NCBI GenBank assembly: GCA_005878685.1
Contig: VBLN01000279.1
Coordinates: 1-5,162 of the forward strand
Length of the DNA stretch: 5,162 bases
Direction: 5' to 3'
From: Deltaproteobacteria bacterium
GTDB taxonomy: Bacteria > Desulfobacterota > Binatia > UBA9968
The translations under genes were made by a program, and so were the position numbers. Below the pieces are notes generated by a model. That model had not been told where the DNA came from. It made no database searches and worked only from the letters and a program-made list of their open reading frames with translations. Position 1 is the first letter of the stretch. Each line of letters begins with the position of its first letter. Positions 1 to 5,162 of this stretch are shown here, one piece after another.

Positions 1-401
1 TAGGTCCAGTAAAGACCGATAAACTTTTGCACCGGATAGGCCGGGTGCTTGATGGTAAGATGGAACTTGCTTCCCGCAGGCTCCGCGGGAGTCTCCAAAC
101 AGTTGCCGCGAATATCATAAAGCCAGCCGTGGTAGGGACAAGCGATACCTCTCTCTTCAACCCTGCCATAGGAGAGAGACGCTCCACGGTGTGAACACCG
201 GTCCGCCAGCAGACCGACCCTGCCTGATTTGTCGCGGAAGAGCACCAGATTTTCGCCGAGGATTCTGACAAATTTAGTGGGATTCTCTTCGATGAGCTCT
301 CTCGCGACACCAACCGAAAACCAGTAGCGACGAAGCAATTCTCCAGCCGGCGTCTCGGGGCCAACGAGAGTCAGCATCGCGTTTTCTTCTTTACTCAGCA
401 T
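1..401 (-). CDS. Rieske [2Fe-2S] aromatic-ring oxygenase, large subunit (N-terminal part, cut by window edge)
   Basis: I translated 133 codons from the ATG at 401-399; the rest lies beyond the left edge. The protein opens MLSKEENAMLTLVGPETPAG and carries a complete Rieske cluster motif: Cys69-X-His71, then Cys88-X2-His91 (CSHRG ... CPYHGW), with 16 residues between His71 and Cys88. These residues would ligate the [2Fe-2S] centre that passes electrons to a mononuclear iron in the C-terminal catalytic domain, which is not visible here. The opening (EEN..LT.VGP.TPAGELLRRYW) is typical of phthalate 4,5-dioxygenase-like single-component oxygenases of roughly 400-450 residues. The enzyme is cytoplasmic and would need a separate reductase, which is not in the window. 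The start is supported by AGGAGGG (410-416) with an 8-nt spacer. It has its own promoter (460-489) and is a paralogue of the broken gene at 3562-3759. The family is confident; the substrate is unknown. Confidence 0.93.
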   Translation of the reverse strand, partial: MLSKEENAMLTLVGPETPAGELLRRYWFSVGVARELIEENPTKFVRILGENLVLFRDKSGRVGLLADRCSHRGASLSYGRVEERGIACPYHGWLYDIRGNCLETPAEPAGSKFHLTIKHPAYPVQKFIGLYWT

Positions 402-459
402 GAGAAGTTCCCTCCTCGACTCAAACTTTTTCTGTACTCTTTGCTCACGCAGCCCCCAA

Positions 460-489
460 ATCATAATAAAATTGCCAACTCCTTTTCAA
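460..489 (-). promoter_or_regulatory. Sigma-70-type promoter for the second Rieske gene
   Basis: On the minus strand, TTGAAA (484-489, 5/6 match to the -35 consensus) and TATGAT (460-465, 5/6 match to the -10 consensus) are separated by 18 nt. Transcription would start near 453, leaving an untranslated leader of about 50 nt before the ATG at 401. The position in the only sizeable AT-rich gap supports the call. The -35 lies in a weak hairpin (CTCTT-GAAA-AGGAG). No experimental evidence is available. Confidence 0.6.
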
Positions 490-525
490 GAGGAAAATGA
501 GAAAAACTTACGCAAAATCAATAAG

Positions 526-542
526 TTATGCTTCATACATAA
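526..542. repeat. Short inverted repeat, possible operator
   Basis: TTATG (526-530) and CATAA (538-542) form a perfect 5-bp inverted repeat around a 7-nt spacer, which fits the loose T-N11-A pattern of LysR-type regulator sites. Its centre is about 80 bp upstream of the predicted transcription start, a plausible activator position. Five-base arms in AT-rich DNA occur often by chance, so this is only a candidate. Confidence 0.25.
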
Positions 543-616
543 AATATTTCGTCGTTGAAGATCAGGAAAGAAAGCAACTGCAAGGAGGCAAAATCGGATG
601 GGATGTCTTAATCGAT

Positions 617-1381
617 CTAGCGACTGCGCTTTTGGATAAGTTTCCTGTGATAGCGCCAGTCTGCGTGTTCTCCTGTAGAGCTAACGCCTTCGAGCCTTTT
701 GCGGAACCCCCCGGCCCACCGCCGTTTGTACTCTTCAATGTCTTGCTGCGGAATCGGTTGCGGATCGCCGATGGCATAGGCAAGGTAGTTCATTCTCGCC
801 AATTCGAAAACATTGAGGCTGATCAGGGTGGCTTCTTCCACGCTCTTTCCCGCCGCGGTCATCCCGTGGCCGAGAAGAAGGCAAACCTTCTTGTCACCCA
901 TCACCTTCATAAAATCCTCGGCCAAAGCATCATTGACGATCGTCACACTGCGCGGATAGAGCGGCATCCCTTCCAAAAGCAGCCTCATGCTCGGCGGGTT
1001 GTACGCCCCGTAGATCGGCAAAAGGGGTTTTCCGCACGTGGTGAGCAGCACCACCCAATCCGGATGGGTGTGGATCACACTCATGACCTCCGGCCTGGTC
1101 TTGTAAACGACAAGATGCATGTCGGTTTCATTCGGGGCGTCGAGACCCGGGTGTGTCTCCAGTACTTTTCCGTCGAGACCGATGGTGATGATGTCTCTTT
1201 CAGTAGCGAACTCCAGCGCCTCCTCGTCCGGACCTTTCGATTTGATCAGCACCTTATCAGTCCCCGGGATCCTGGCGCTGACATGGCCGAACGAACCCTT
1301 GGTGACGCCCTGGCACCCTATCATCCGGCACGCTAGAGCCACTTTTTTCTTGAGCTCTTTCACTCTTTGTGTTTTGGTCAT
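617..1381 (-). CDS. Class II aldolase/adducin-fold enzyme (aldolase or decarboxylase)
   Basis: A 254-residue cytoplasmic enzyme of the fuculose-phosphate-aldolase fold. Numbered from the chosen ATG, the visible parts are: GSFGHVSAR at about 29-37 (substrate-binding loop); IKSKG at about 46-50; the likely catalytic Glu85 in NETDMH; zinc ligands His104 and His106 in IHTHPD; and a third zinc His162 in LLGHG. All expected metal and catalytic residues are present and the length is normal. Family members split C-C bonds next to an enediolate or, as in 3,4-dihydroxyphthalate 2-decarboxylase (PhtC type), remove CO2. With oxygenase and amidohydrolase neighbours, either late C-C cleavage or aromatic decarboxylation would fit. 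A GTG lies directly before the ATG (1384-1382), but GAGAGG at 1389-1394 is better spaced (7 nt) for the ATG. The upstream amidohydrolase ends 21 nt before it. The family is secure; the reaction is not. Confidence 0.93.
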   Translation of the reverse strand: MTKTQRVKELKKKVALACRMIGCQGVTKGSFGHVSARIPGTDKVLIKSKGPDEEALEFATERDIITIGLDGKVLETHPGLDAPNETDMHLVVYKTRPEVMSVIHTHPDWVVLLTTCGKPLLPIYGAYNPPSMRLLLEGMPLYPRSVTIVNDALAEDFMKVMGDKKVCLLLGHGMTAAGKSVEEATLISLNVFELARMNYLAYAIGDPQPIPQQDIEEYKRRWAGGFRKRLEGVSSTGEHADWRYHRKLIQKRSR

Positions 1382-1388
1382 CACTTCG

Positions 1389-1394
1389 CCTCTC
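1389..1394 (-). promoter_or_regulatory. Ribosome binding site of the aldolase gene
   Basis: GAGAGG on the minus strand lies 7 nt before ATG (1381-1379) and 4 nt before GTG (1384-1382). The spacing favours the ATG as the true start, which shortens the longest reading frame by one residue. Confidence 0.55.
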
Positions 1395-1402
1395 AGCCTG
1401 GC

Positions 1403-2392
1403 TTAAAGGTCTTTCAAGTTAAAGACCTTCCGGGCATTATCCTCGAGGATCATCTTCTTCTGAGCGGTAGAGAGCCAATCGATGGATTCCACAACCGGTC
1501 TAAGGTCGTCGAGCATCCTGCCTTCATATTTGAACAAACCTCTTCCCGGGGTCTCCGTTCCGAAGAGAACCCGTTCCGGACCCACCACCTTAATCAGCAG
1601 CTCAAGCGTCTCCTTCGTGTACAGGGTCCCATCGAAATAGAGCTTTTTGTAGCCGTCCAGAAACGAGCCCGTGTACTTCGAACCATAAAGTTCGCTCTCC
1701 TCTCTTCCCGGCGGATTCAGATATCTTCCTATCTGGAATGTGGTCGCTCCTCCGCCATGGGCAATGATGAGCTTGAGCCGGGGAAACTGCTGCAGGACGG
1801 CTCCGTAGACGAGGGTAGGGCCGGCAATCGTCTCCTCCAAGGGTTGTCCCAACATATAGGCCAAGCGGTAGCGCAGGAATCTCGGCCCTTTCAGATAAGC
1901 GGCATGGATGAAGAGCGGCACATCGAGCTCCTGGGCCTTCGCATAGAGCGGCAACCAATAGTCGTCGTCCAAAGGAGGAACCGTCTCGTCTCCTTTAGGA
2001 TTGGGATTCATGATGGCACCGACGAACTTCAACTCCTTCACCGCCCGCTCCAATTCTTCCACACTCGCCTTCATGTCGCTCTGGGGAAGCGTGGCCATGG
2101 CCCGAAAGCGGCCTGGTTTTCGGTTAACTGCCTCGGCTAGGACGTTATTGAAAACGATGCACCAGGGAATATTGATCATGGAGTTTTCGCCAGAGAGCAT
2201 CGACACGGGCCGAATGCTAAGGATCTGCACGTCGATTCCTCTTTCCTCCATGCACTGGAGGTTGCGCTGGTTTTCCTCATCGACTCCTTTAAGCGGCTTC
2301 GCTGACGACGACGCATTGCGCAAGGACAAAAGACTAAAGCCCCATTCTCTAAGACCCACGCTCAGCCAATGAGCATGCATGTCGATAACCAT
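1403..2392 (-). CDS. Amidohydrolase-2 (ACMSD/LigJ-type) metal-dependent hydratase or decarboxylase
   Basis: A 329-residue TIM-barrel metalloenzyme. Numbered from the ATG at 2392, His6 and His8 lie in the strand-1 motif IDMHAHW, His163 in PLFIHA, His212 in IIAHGGG, and Glu280 in VLFGTETPG. The ACMSD family (aminocarboxymuconate-semialdehyde, gamma-resorcylate and 5-carboxyvanillate decarboxylases) normally has Asp at the last position. Glu there is a feature I recall from 4-oxalomesaconate hydratase LigJ, so a hydratase of a ring-cleavage product is a serious alternative to a decarboxylase. The conserved NPNPKG loop is at about 129-134. The reading frame extends to a TTG at 2410, but AAGGAG at 2399-2404 places the start at the ATG, giving the usual short lead MVIDMHAHW. 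It is cytoplasmic, with no signal peptide. The damaged cupin gene ends 44 nt upstream and the aldolase follows 21 nt downstream. The family is confident; the substrate is unknown. Confidence 0.93.
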   Translation of the reverse strand: MVIDMHAHWLSVGLREWGFSLLSLRNASSSAKPLKGVDEENQRNLQCMEERGIDVQILSIRPVSMLSGENSMINIPWCIVFNNVLAEAVNRKPGRFRAMATLPQSDMKASVEELERAVKELKFVGAIMNPNPKGDETVPPLDDDYWLPLYAKAQELDVPLFIHAAYLKGPRFLRYRLAYMLGQPLEETIAGPTLVYGAVLQQFPRLKLIIAHGGGATTFQIGRYLNPPGREESELYGSKYTGSFLDGYKKLYFDGTLYTKETLELLIKVVGPERVLFGTETPGRGLFKYEGRMLDDLRPVVESIDWLSTAQKKMILEDNARKVFNLKDL

Positions 2393-2398
2393 AGGTGT

Positions 2399-2404
2399 CT
2401 CCTT
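2399..2404 (-). promoter_or_regulatory. Ribosome binding site fixing the amidohydrolase start
   Basis: AAGGAG on the minus strand lies 6 nt before the ATG at 2392-2390. The upstream in-frame TTG (2410-2408) would place this site inside the coding region, so the ATG is preferred. Confidence 0.7.
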
Positions 2405-2436
2405 CGGCAAACCTATTTGGAAATCTCCAAGGACTC

Positions 2437-3541
2437 CTACGCGCTTGACCTTGCCTTATGAGTACAGAAAGGATGGTAGGCTCCCATCCTACATGCCGCT
2501 CCAGCATTCGCTACATCGGCCTCAAACTGCCGATGAATGTTCGGATCCTCGTCCTCGAACTCAATCTGGGCGCCGCCCTTCTTGATGCTGGTGTAACTGG
2601 AACCGTCTTCGGCGTCCAGGCGCATGAAACGGTAGCGCCAGCTTCCCCAGCGCAGCGCCAGGTACCGGGCGGGCCCGGCTCCGGAATTGAAATGCTGGTG
2701 AAACCACTGCAGCGGCGGAACCACGACGCACCCCGGCTTCCAATCCACTTTGATCCGTTCCTTCCCTTCCTGCCAGAGAAGGGTATAGCCCTGCCCGCTT
2801 AAAACCGTGACGTGGGCGCCGGGCCCGTGATGGTGCGCCTTCTTATAGGTTCCGACCGGGAACTCCGAAATATGCGCGCACATCGTTTGCCCCGCCAGGT
2901 CGAACTTCATGTTGGTGCTATCCTTGCCCCGCTCGCTATAGTCTGCCAGCTGGATCGAGTGCGTATCCGAGACAAAGTTCGTCGACAAAAAGAATCTTCC
3001 GTAGAGCGTTCCCTTGCCGCTGAAATAATCCTCTGCTGAAGAGTCGAACCGATCGTTGAAAGCAAAATCGTTCTCGAAGACAAAGTCGAGGTTATGAAAG
3101 AGGTTGATGATGAACGGGGCGCTGGTCACTGCAAAGTAGCGGGCCGGCTCGCTCCCGCTGCCGTTGAAGTGCTGATACCAGGCGTTCAGCGGAATCGCGA
3201 ACAGGCTGCCCGGTCCCCACTCAAACGAATGTTTTTTGCCGTCTTTGTGCCAAACGGTTGTCGCTCCATGACCGCGCGCGATATAGACCATCTCCTCATA
3301 GAGGTGCTTCTGCGGTTTGAGCTTCCCCCCGGCCGGAATCTCACAGACGTAAGCATCGTTGAATGAACGCCCCCAGACCTCCTTTGAGCTCCCAGGGCCC
3401 TACCTCCACGGCCCGCACGTCTTCCACGAAGAAGCCGCGGACGATGGGTATTTTCTGCGCCGCCTGCCAGTTGCGGTAGGTATCCAAGCGCTCCGGGTCG
3501 CTGTCAATCCGCCTGTAGATGTTTTGTTCCGCCATAGACAT
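2437..3541 (-). pseudogene. Two-domain cupin protein, frameshifted near its first domain
   Basis: A bicupin gene is read in two frames. From ATG 3541 (AAGGAG at 3547-3552, 5-nt spacer) the frame runs MSMAEQNIYRRIDSDPERLD to ELKGGLGAF, then hits TGA at 3341. The cupin continues in another frame from about 3363 (FNDAYVCEIPAGGKLKPQKH) to TAG at 2437. Joined, it makes about 367 residues; the span of 1105 nt equals 368 codons plus one base. Cupin 1 (about residues 60-140) has only one His in its first motif (PQKHLYEE), so its metal site looks weak. Cupin 2 (about 225-300) has the His-rich HHHGPGAH (about 236-243) and a second motif PGCVVVPP..WFHQHFN, so it probably binds metal. A gentisate-dioxygenase-like ring-cleavage role is possible but unproven. 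The lesion may be real or a miscalled five-base C/G run at 3370-3374. A shorter product from ATG 3291 lacks a well-spaced ribosome site and part of cupin 1. Confidence 0.85.
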
Positions 3542-3546
3542 TTGCG

Positions 3547-3552
3547 CTCCTT
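3547..3552 (-). promoter_or_regulatory. Ribosome binding site of the cupin gene
   Basis: AAGGAG on the minus strand lies 6 nt before the ATG at 3541-3539 (5 if counted from the fuller AAAGGAGC match). This strong site belongs to the N-terminal frame of the split gene, showing that the original start is at 3541 and not at the internal ATG 3291. Confidence 0.65.
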
Positions 3553-3561
3553 TACATAAAG

Positions 3562-3759
3562 TCAGGCTACCTTCTGCTCCTGCCTCCGGTCCGTGATCGC
3601 CCCCTGCGTCTCTCCCAAAACCTTCACAGCCTTGATCGGTTTCTGCTCGGTGAGCTCTGCCGCAACGGCCACTGGATGCCAGTAACGGCGCAAAAGCTCT
3701 CCGGCCGGCGTGCCCGGCCCAACGCGTGTGAGCGATTCATTCTCTTCTGCTGTCAACAT
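3562..3759 (-). pseudogene. Rieske oxygenase remnant: N-terminus joined to a C-terminal motif, core missing
   Basis: Only 65 codons, from ATG 3759 to TGA 3562. Residues 1-50 (MLTAEENESLTRVGPGTPAG through VKVLGE) match the start of the second Rieske protein at 1-401; over the first 27 residues 21 are identical, and 55 of 81 bases match. Where that paralogue continues NLVLFRDKSG into the [2Fe-2S] domain, this one reads TQGAITDRRQEQKVA and stops. From memory, a D-R-x-x-E motif (IVDRTxEHLG-like) sits near the C-terminus of full-length phthalate-dioxygenase-type oxygenases, so I infer an in-frame deletion of the whole Rieske and catalytic core, some 350 residues, with the junction near 3607-3612. 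It has no Rieske Cys/His and cannot be an oxygenase. It keeps its start and ribosome-site-like GGGAG and the normal spacing to its neighbours (18 and 20 nt). An assembly artefact is possible. Confidence 0.82.
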
Positions 3760-3777
3760 CGCTCTTCTCCCAACATC

Positions 3778-4737
3778 TCAAGCGTTCGGATGAGCGCCAG
3801 CGTAGAGTTGATCAATAAAGCCCGAGTCATCGAGCTCCCGCAGATAGTGCAGGTCCCAGAGCGCCAGCGGGCTCATCTCCTTCGCCTTGGAATCTTTCAG
3901 ACAGCAAAGCTCATAAGCGTTGGCTACGCCCCGATGGTCCGGATAGGGTTTGGCCTGAAACTTGGCCACGCTGTTGTAGCTAACCCTGCCCGCTTCCGGG
4001 ACTCTCTGCCTTAGTTTTTCCAGAATCCGCTCGGTATCCTCCCGTCGCGTGCGCGCGAAGTGGATTCCCAAAACGAGCGCCTTGACCAGCCGCTTCCCCA
4101 GCCGGTCTTTGCGCCTGAGGTTCGCTACGGTACTGGTCAAGGTCGGGCCAGTGATCATCGGCAGCGGCTCCAAATCGAGGGCGTGGAATCCCGCCTGCTC
4201 GTACTTTTCCGTGCTCCCGGTGACAATCGTAGCATCCACTCTTCCCGACTTGAGCCCCTCGAGCTGTGCTGTTCTAAACTCCTTCATCGTGTCAGCCAAC
4301 TCCACCCACTCAACCTCGCTCAGACGTAGACCCGCTCGCATAAGATAACACATGTGGTTTCCCCGCAAGTGATGGTATCCTCCTGCCGGATCAAGCAAGG
4401 TCGTGTCGCCGATGCGCTTCCCCCGCAGCTCGGCAATCGAAGCGGCGGGCGCTCGCGTGACAAGCTTATCATTCACGCTGTTGGACGGAGAGGCCAGACA
4501 AACGATCGGCCTGCCGCGCGCGACCAGCGCATATGGCGTGATATGATTTCCTGAGACGAAATCGACGCTGCCCTCGAAAAGCGCCGCCTCCGCGACGTTG
4601 GAGCTGTCGCAGAACTCGAAGCGGACCTTCATGCCAAGCTGATCCCAGATACCGGCCTCTTGGATCACCTCCCAGATCGGCAGATGCGTGTGGGACCGGA
4701 AAAATCCGCGAAGCTCGATTGGCGCATAATTTTCCAT
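3778..4737 (-). CDS. SsuA/NMT1-like periplasmic-binding-protein-fold protein without a signal peptide
   Basis: A complete 319-residue protein. The two-lobed type 2 binding-protein fold is suggested by an N-terminal lobe with GVDF-like GSVDFVSGNHITPYALVARG (about 56-75), the hinge-region motif IAELRGKRIG (about 101-110), a second lobe with VEWVEL (about 142-147) and GRVDATIVTG (about 165-174), and a helical C-terminus. The family usually captures sulfonates, nitrate, taurine, pyrimidines or aromatic acids for ABC importers. The N-terminus (MENYAPIELRGFFRSHTHLP) has no hydrophobic leader or lipobox. The protein therefore either stays in the cytoplasm, perhaps as an enzyme-like member comparable to 4,5-dihydroxyphthalate decarboxylase, which shares this fold, or its leader has been lost. 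It starts 10 nt after the upstream gene's stop with only a weak purine-rich ribosome site, suggesting translational coupling, and ends 18 nt before the Rieske relic. The fold is confident; the function is open. Confidence 0.85.
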   Translation of the reverse strand: MENYAPIELRGFFRSHTHLPIWEVIQEAGIWDQLGMKVRFEFCDSSNVAEAALFEGSVDFVSGNHITPYALVARGRPIVCLASPSNSVNDKLVTRAPAASIAELRGKRIGDTTLLDPAGGYHHLRGNHMCYLMRAGLRLSEVEWVELADTMKEFRTAQLEGLKSGRVDATIVTGSTEKYEQAGFHALDLEPLPMITGPTLTSTVANLRRKDRLGKRLVKALVLGIHFARTRREDTERILEKLRQRVPEAGRVSYNSVAKFQAKPYPDHRGVANAYELCCLKDSKAKEMSPLALWDLHYLRELDDSGFIDQLYAGAHPNA

Positions 4738-4747
4738 GAACTTCTCT

Positions 4748-5162
4748 CTACTCTCTTGATCCCTGTTTTACCACCTCATGGATCAGCTTCTGAACCGGCT
4801 CCGGATCGAGAAAACCTATCACCTGATATTTTCGCCCTTCTACCCGTCGTCCGTCCGGGTGCACATCGTCTTTAGGGATATCGATCCTCATGGAATCCGA
4901 GGGCTCGACTTCCTTGGTATTCATTACCTTTTGCCAAGCGATCTGTCCCCGGCGAGAAAGATACCAATTGATAAAGAGCGCAGCCGCGTTTGGGTGGGGA
5001 GCCTTGTTAAAGAGGACAAGGACGCTGCTGCCGCCCCCTCCGATAGATCCCTCTTCTTTTAATTGGTCGGGACCCACCTCTTCCACCGGCAGGCCCTGCT
5101 TCTTAGCTTGGTCTATGTCCCGGCAAAAAATGCAGATAGGGAATTTGCCCACAGCCAACCAG
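4748..5162 (-). CDS. ABC transporter substrate-binding protein, family 1 (Fe3+/polyamine type), C-terminal part
   Basis: An open frame enters from the right edge and stops at TAG 4748-4750. The TTG at 5158-5156 is an internal Leu codon, not a start. The 137 visible residues form the C-terminal lobe of an extracellular solute-binding protein: GKFPICIFCRDIDQAKKQG, the Gly-rich loop EEGSIGGGGSSVLVLF, then HPNAAALFINWYLSRRGQIAWQ, the signature helix of Fe3+/putrescine-type binding proteins. It would capture a solute in the periplasm for an ABC importer whose permease and ATPase genes are not in the window. The N-terminus and any signal peptide lie outside. It precedes a second binding-protein-fold gene by 10 nt, so the two are probably co-transcribed. 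The family is confident; the ligand is not. Metal-type members of this family also bind organic acids, which would suit the catabolic neighbours. Confidence 0.9.
   Translation of the reverse strand, partial: WLAVGKFPICIFCRDIDQAKKQGLPVEEVGPDQLKEEGSIGGGGSSVLVLFNKAPHPNAAALFINWYLSRRGQIAWQKVMNTKEVEPSDSMRIDIPKDDVHPDGRRVEGRKYQVIGFLDPEPVQKLIHEVVKQGSRE

Larger units (their letters stand above)
402..616. other. AT-rich intergenic spacer with promoter
   Basis: This 215-bp spacer separates the aldolase stop from the second Rieske start. Hand count over 421-600 gives about 36% GC, far lower than the flanking genes. It holds a sigma-70-like promoter (460-489), a short inverted repeat (526-542) and the ribosome binding site of the downstream gene. 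I see no GC-rich hairpin followed by a T run on the minus strand, so read-through from the aldolase remains possible. No tRNA or other RNA gene is recognisable. Confidence 0.75.

Noticed and set aside
480..493. Hairpin CTCTT-GAAA-AGGAG as a terminator
   Set aside because: The stem is five pairs with one G-T pair, is not GC-rich, and has no following T run; it overlaps the likely -35 element.
497..1336. Long plus-strand open frame of 279 codons
   Set aside because: It lies almost wholly antisense to the clearly recognisable class II aldolase, has no recognisable domain, and its first 40 codons run through the AT-rich spacer. An AGAGG-like sequence before its ATG is not enough to support it.
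1367..2140. Plus-strand open frame of 257 codons
   Set aside because: It is antisense to the amidohydrolase, whose motifs and ribosome site are unmistakable; the product is low-complexity Arg/Gln-rich with no family resemblance.
2437..3291. Intact 284-residue cupin starting at ATG 3291
   Set aside because: Clear cupin sequence (FNDAYVCEIPAGG through HLYEE) continues in frame upstream of that ATG, and the ATG has no spaced ribosome site, so the start is a product of the frameshift.
4748..5158. Complete small gene starting at TTG 5158
   Set aside because: The frame is open to the window edge and the sequence before the TTG (Trp-Leu-Ala-Val) continues the binding-protein fold, so it is an internal codon of a truncated gene.
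1..5162. CRISPR array, insertion sequence, tRNA or rRNA
   Set aside because: No regularly spaced repeats, transposase motifs, terminal inverted repeats around the damaged genes, or tRNA-like folds were seen on either strand.

Overview
The window is a tight, single-strand block of catabolic and solute-binding genes, all transcribed from the minus strand (right to left). The coding parts are moderately GC-rich. The only non-coding stretch longer than about 50 bases (402-616) is AT-rich, with about 36% GC by hand count over 421-600. The gene families and their order (paired solute-binding proteins, phthalate-dioxygenase-type Rieske oxygenases, a two-domain cupin, an ACMSD/LigJ-type amidohydrolase and a class II aldolase) resemble clusters I associate with uncultured soil or subsurface Proteobacteria, Rokubacteria or Tectomicrobia-like bacteria. 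The sequence alone does not settle the taxon.

In transcription order the layout is as follows. (1) 5162-4748 is the C-terminal part of a family-1 (Fe3+/polyamine-type) ABC substrate-binding protein that runs off the right edge. (2) 4737-3778 is a complete SsuA/NMT1-like binding-protein-fold protein with no visible secretion signal. (3) 3759-3562 is a 65-codon relic of a Rieske oxygenase, in which the N-terminus is apparently joined to a short C-terminal motif. (4) 3541-2437 is a two-domain cupin gene split by a one-base frameshift at about 3364-3374. (5) 2392-1403 is an intact amidohydrolase with an unusual Glu at the last metal-site position. (6) 1381-617 is an intact class II aldolase/adducin-fold enzyme. 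(7) After a 215-bp AT-rich spacer holding a good sigma-70-like promoter, 401-1 is the N-terminal third of a second Rieske oxygenase with an intact [2Fe-2S] motif, cut by the left edge.

Gaps inside the block are 10, 18, 20, 44 and 21 nt, and every complete gene has a Shine-Dalgarno-like sequence, so genes 1-6 look like one operon. Read together, they suggest uptake and breakdown of a carboxylated aromatic or similar organic acid: Rieske hydroxylation, then cupin, amidohydrolase and class II aldolase steps (ring opening, hydration or decarboxylation, and C-C cleavage). That pathway is inferred from families; no substrate can be read from the DNA. The most notable features are two adjacent damaged genes in an otherwise well-ordered operon, a paralogous and apparently intact Rieske gene under its own promoter 3.3 kb downstream, and the active-site change in the amidohydrolase.
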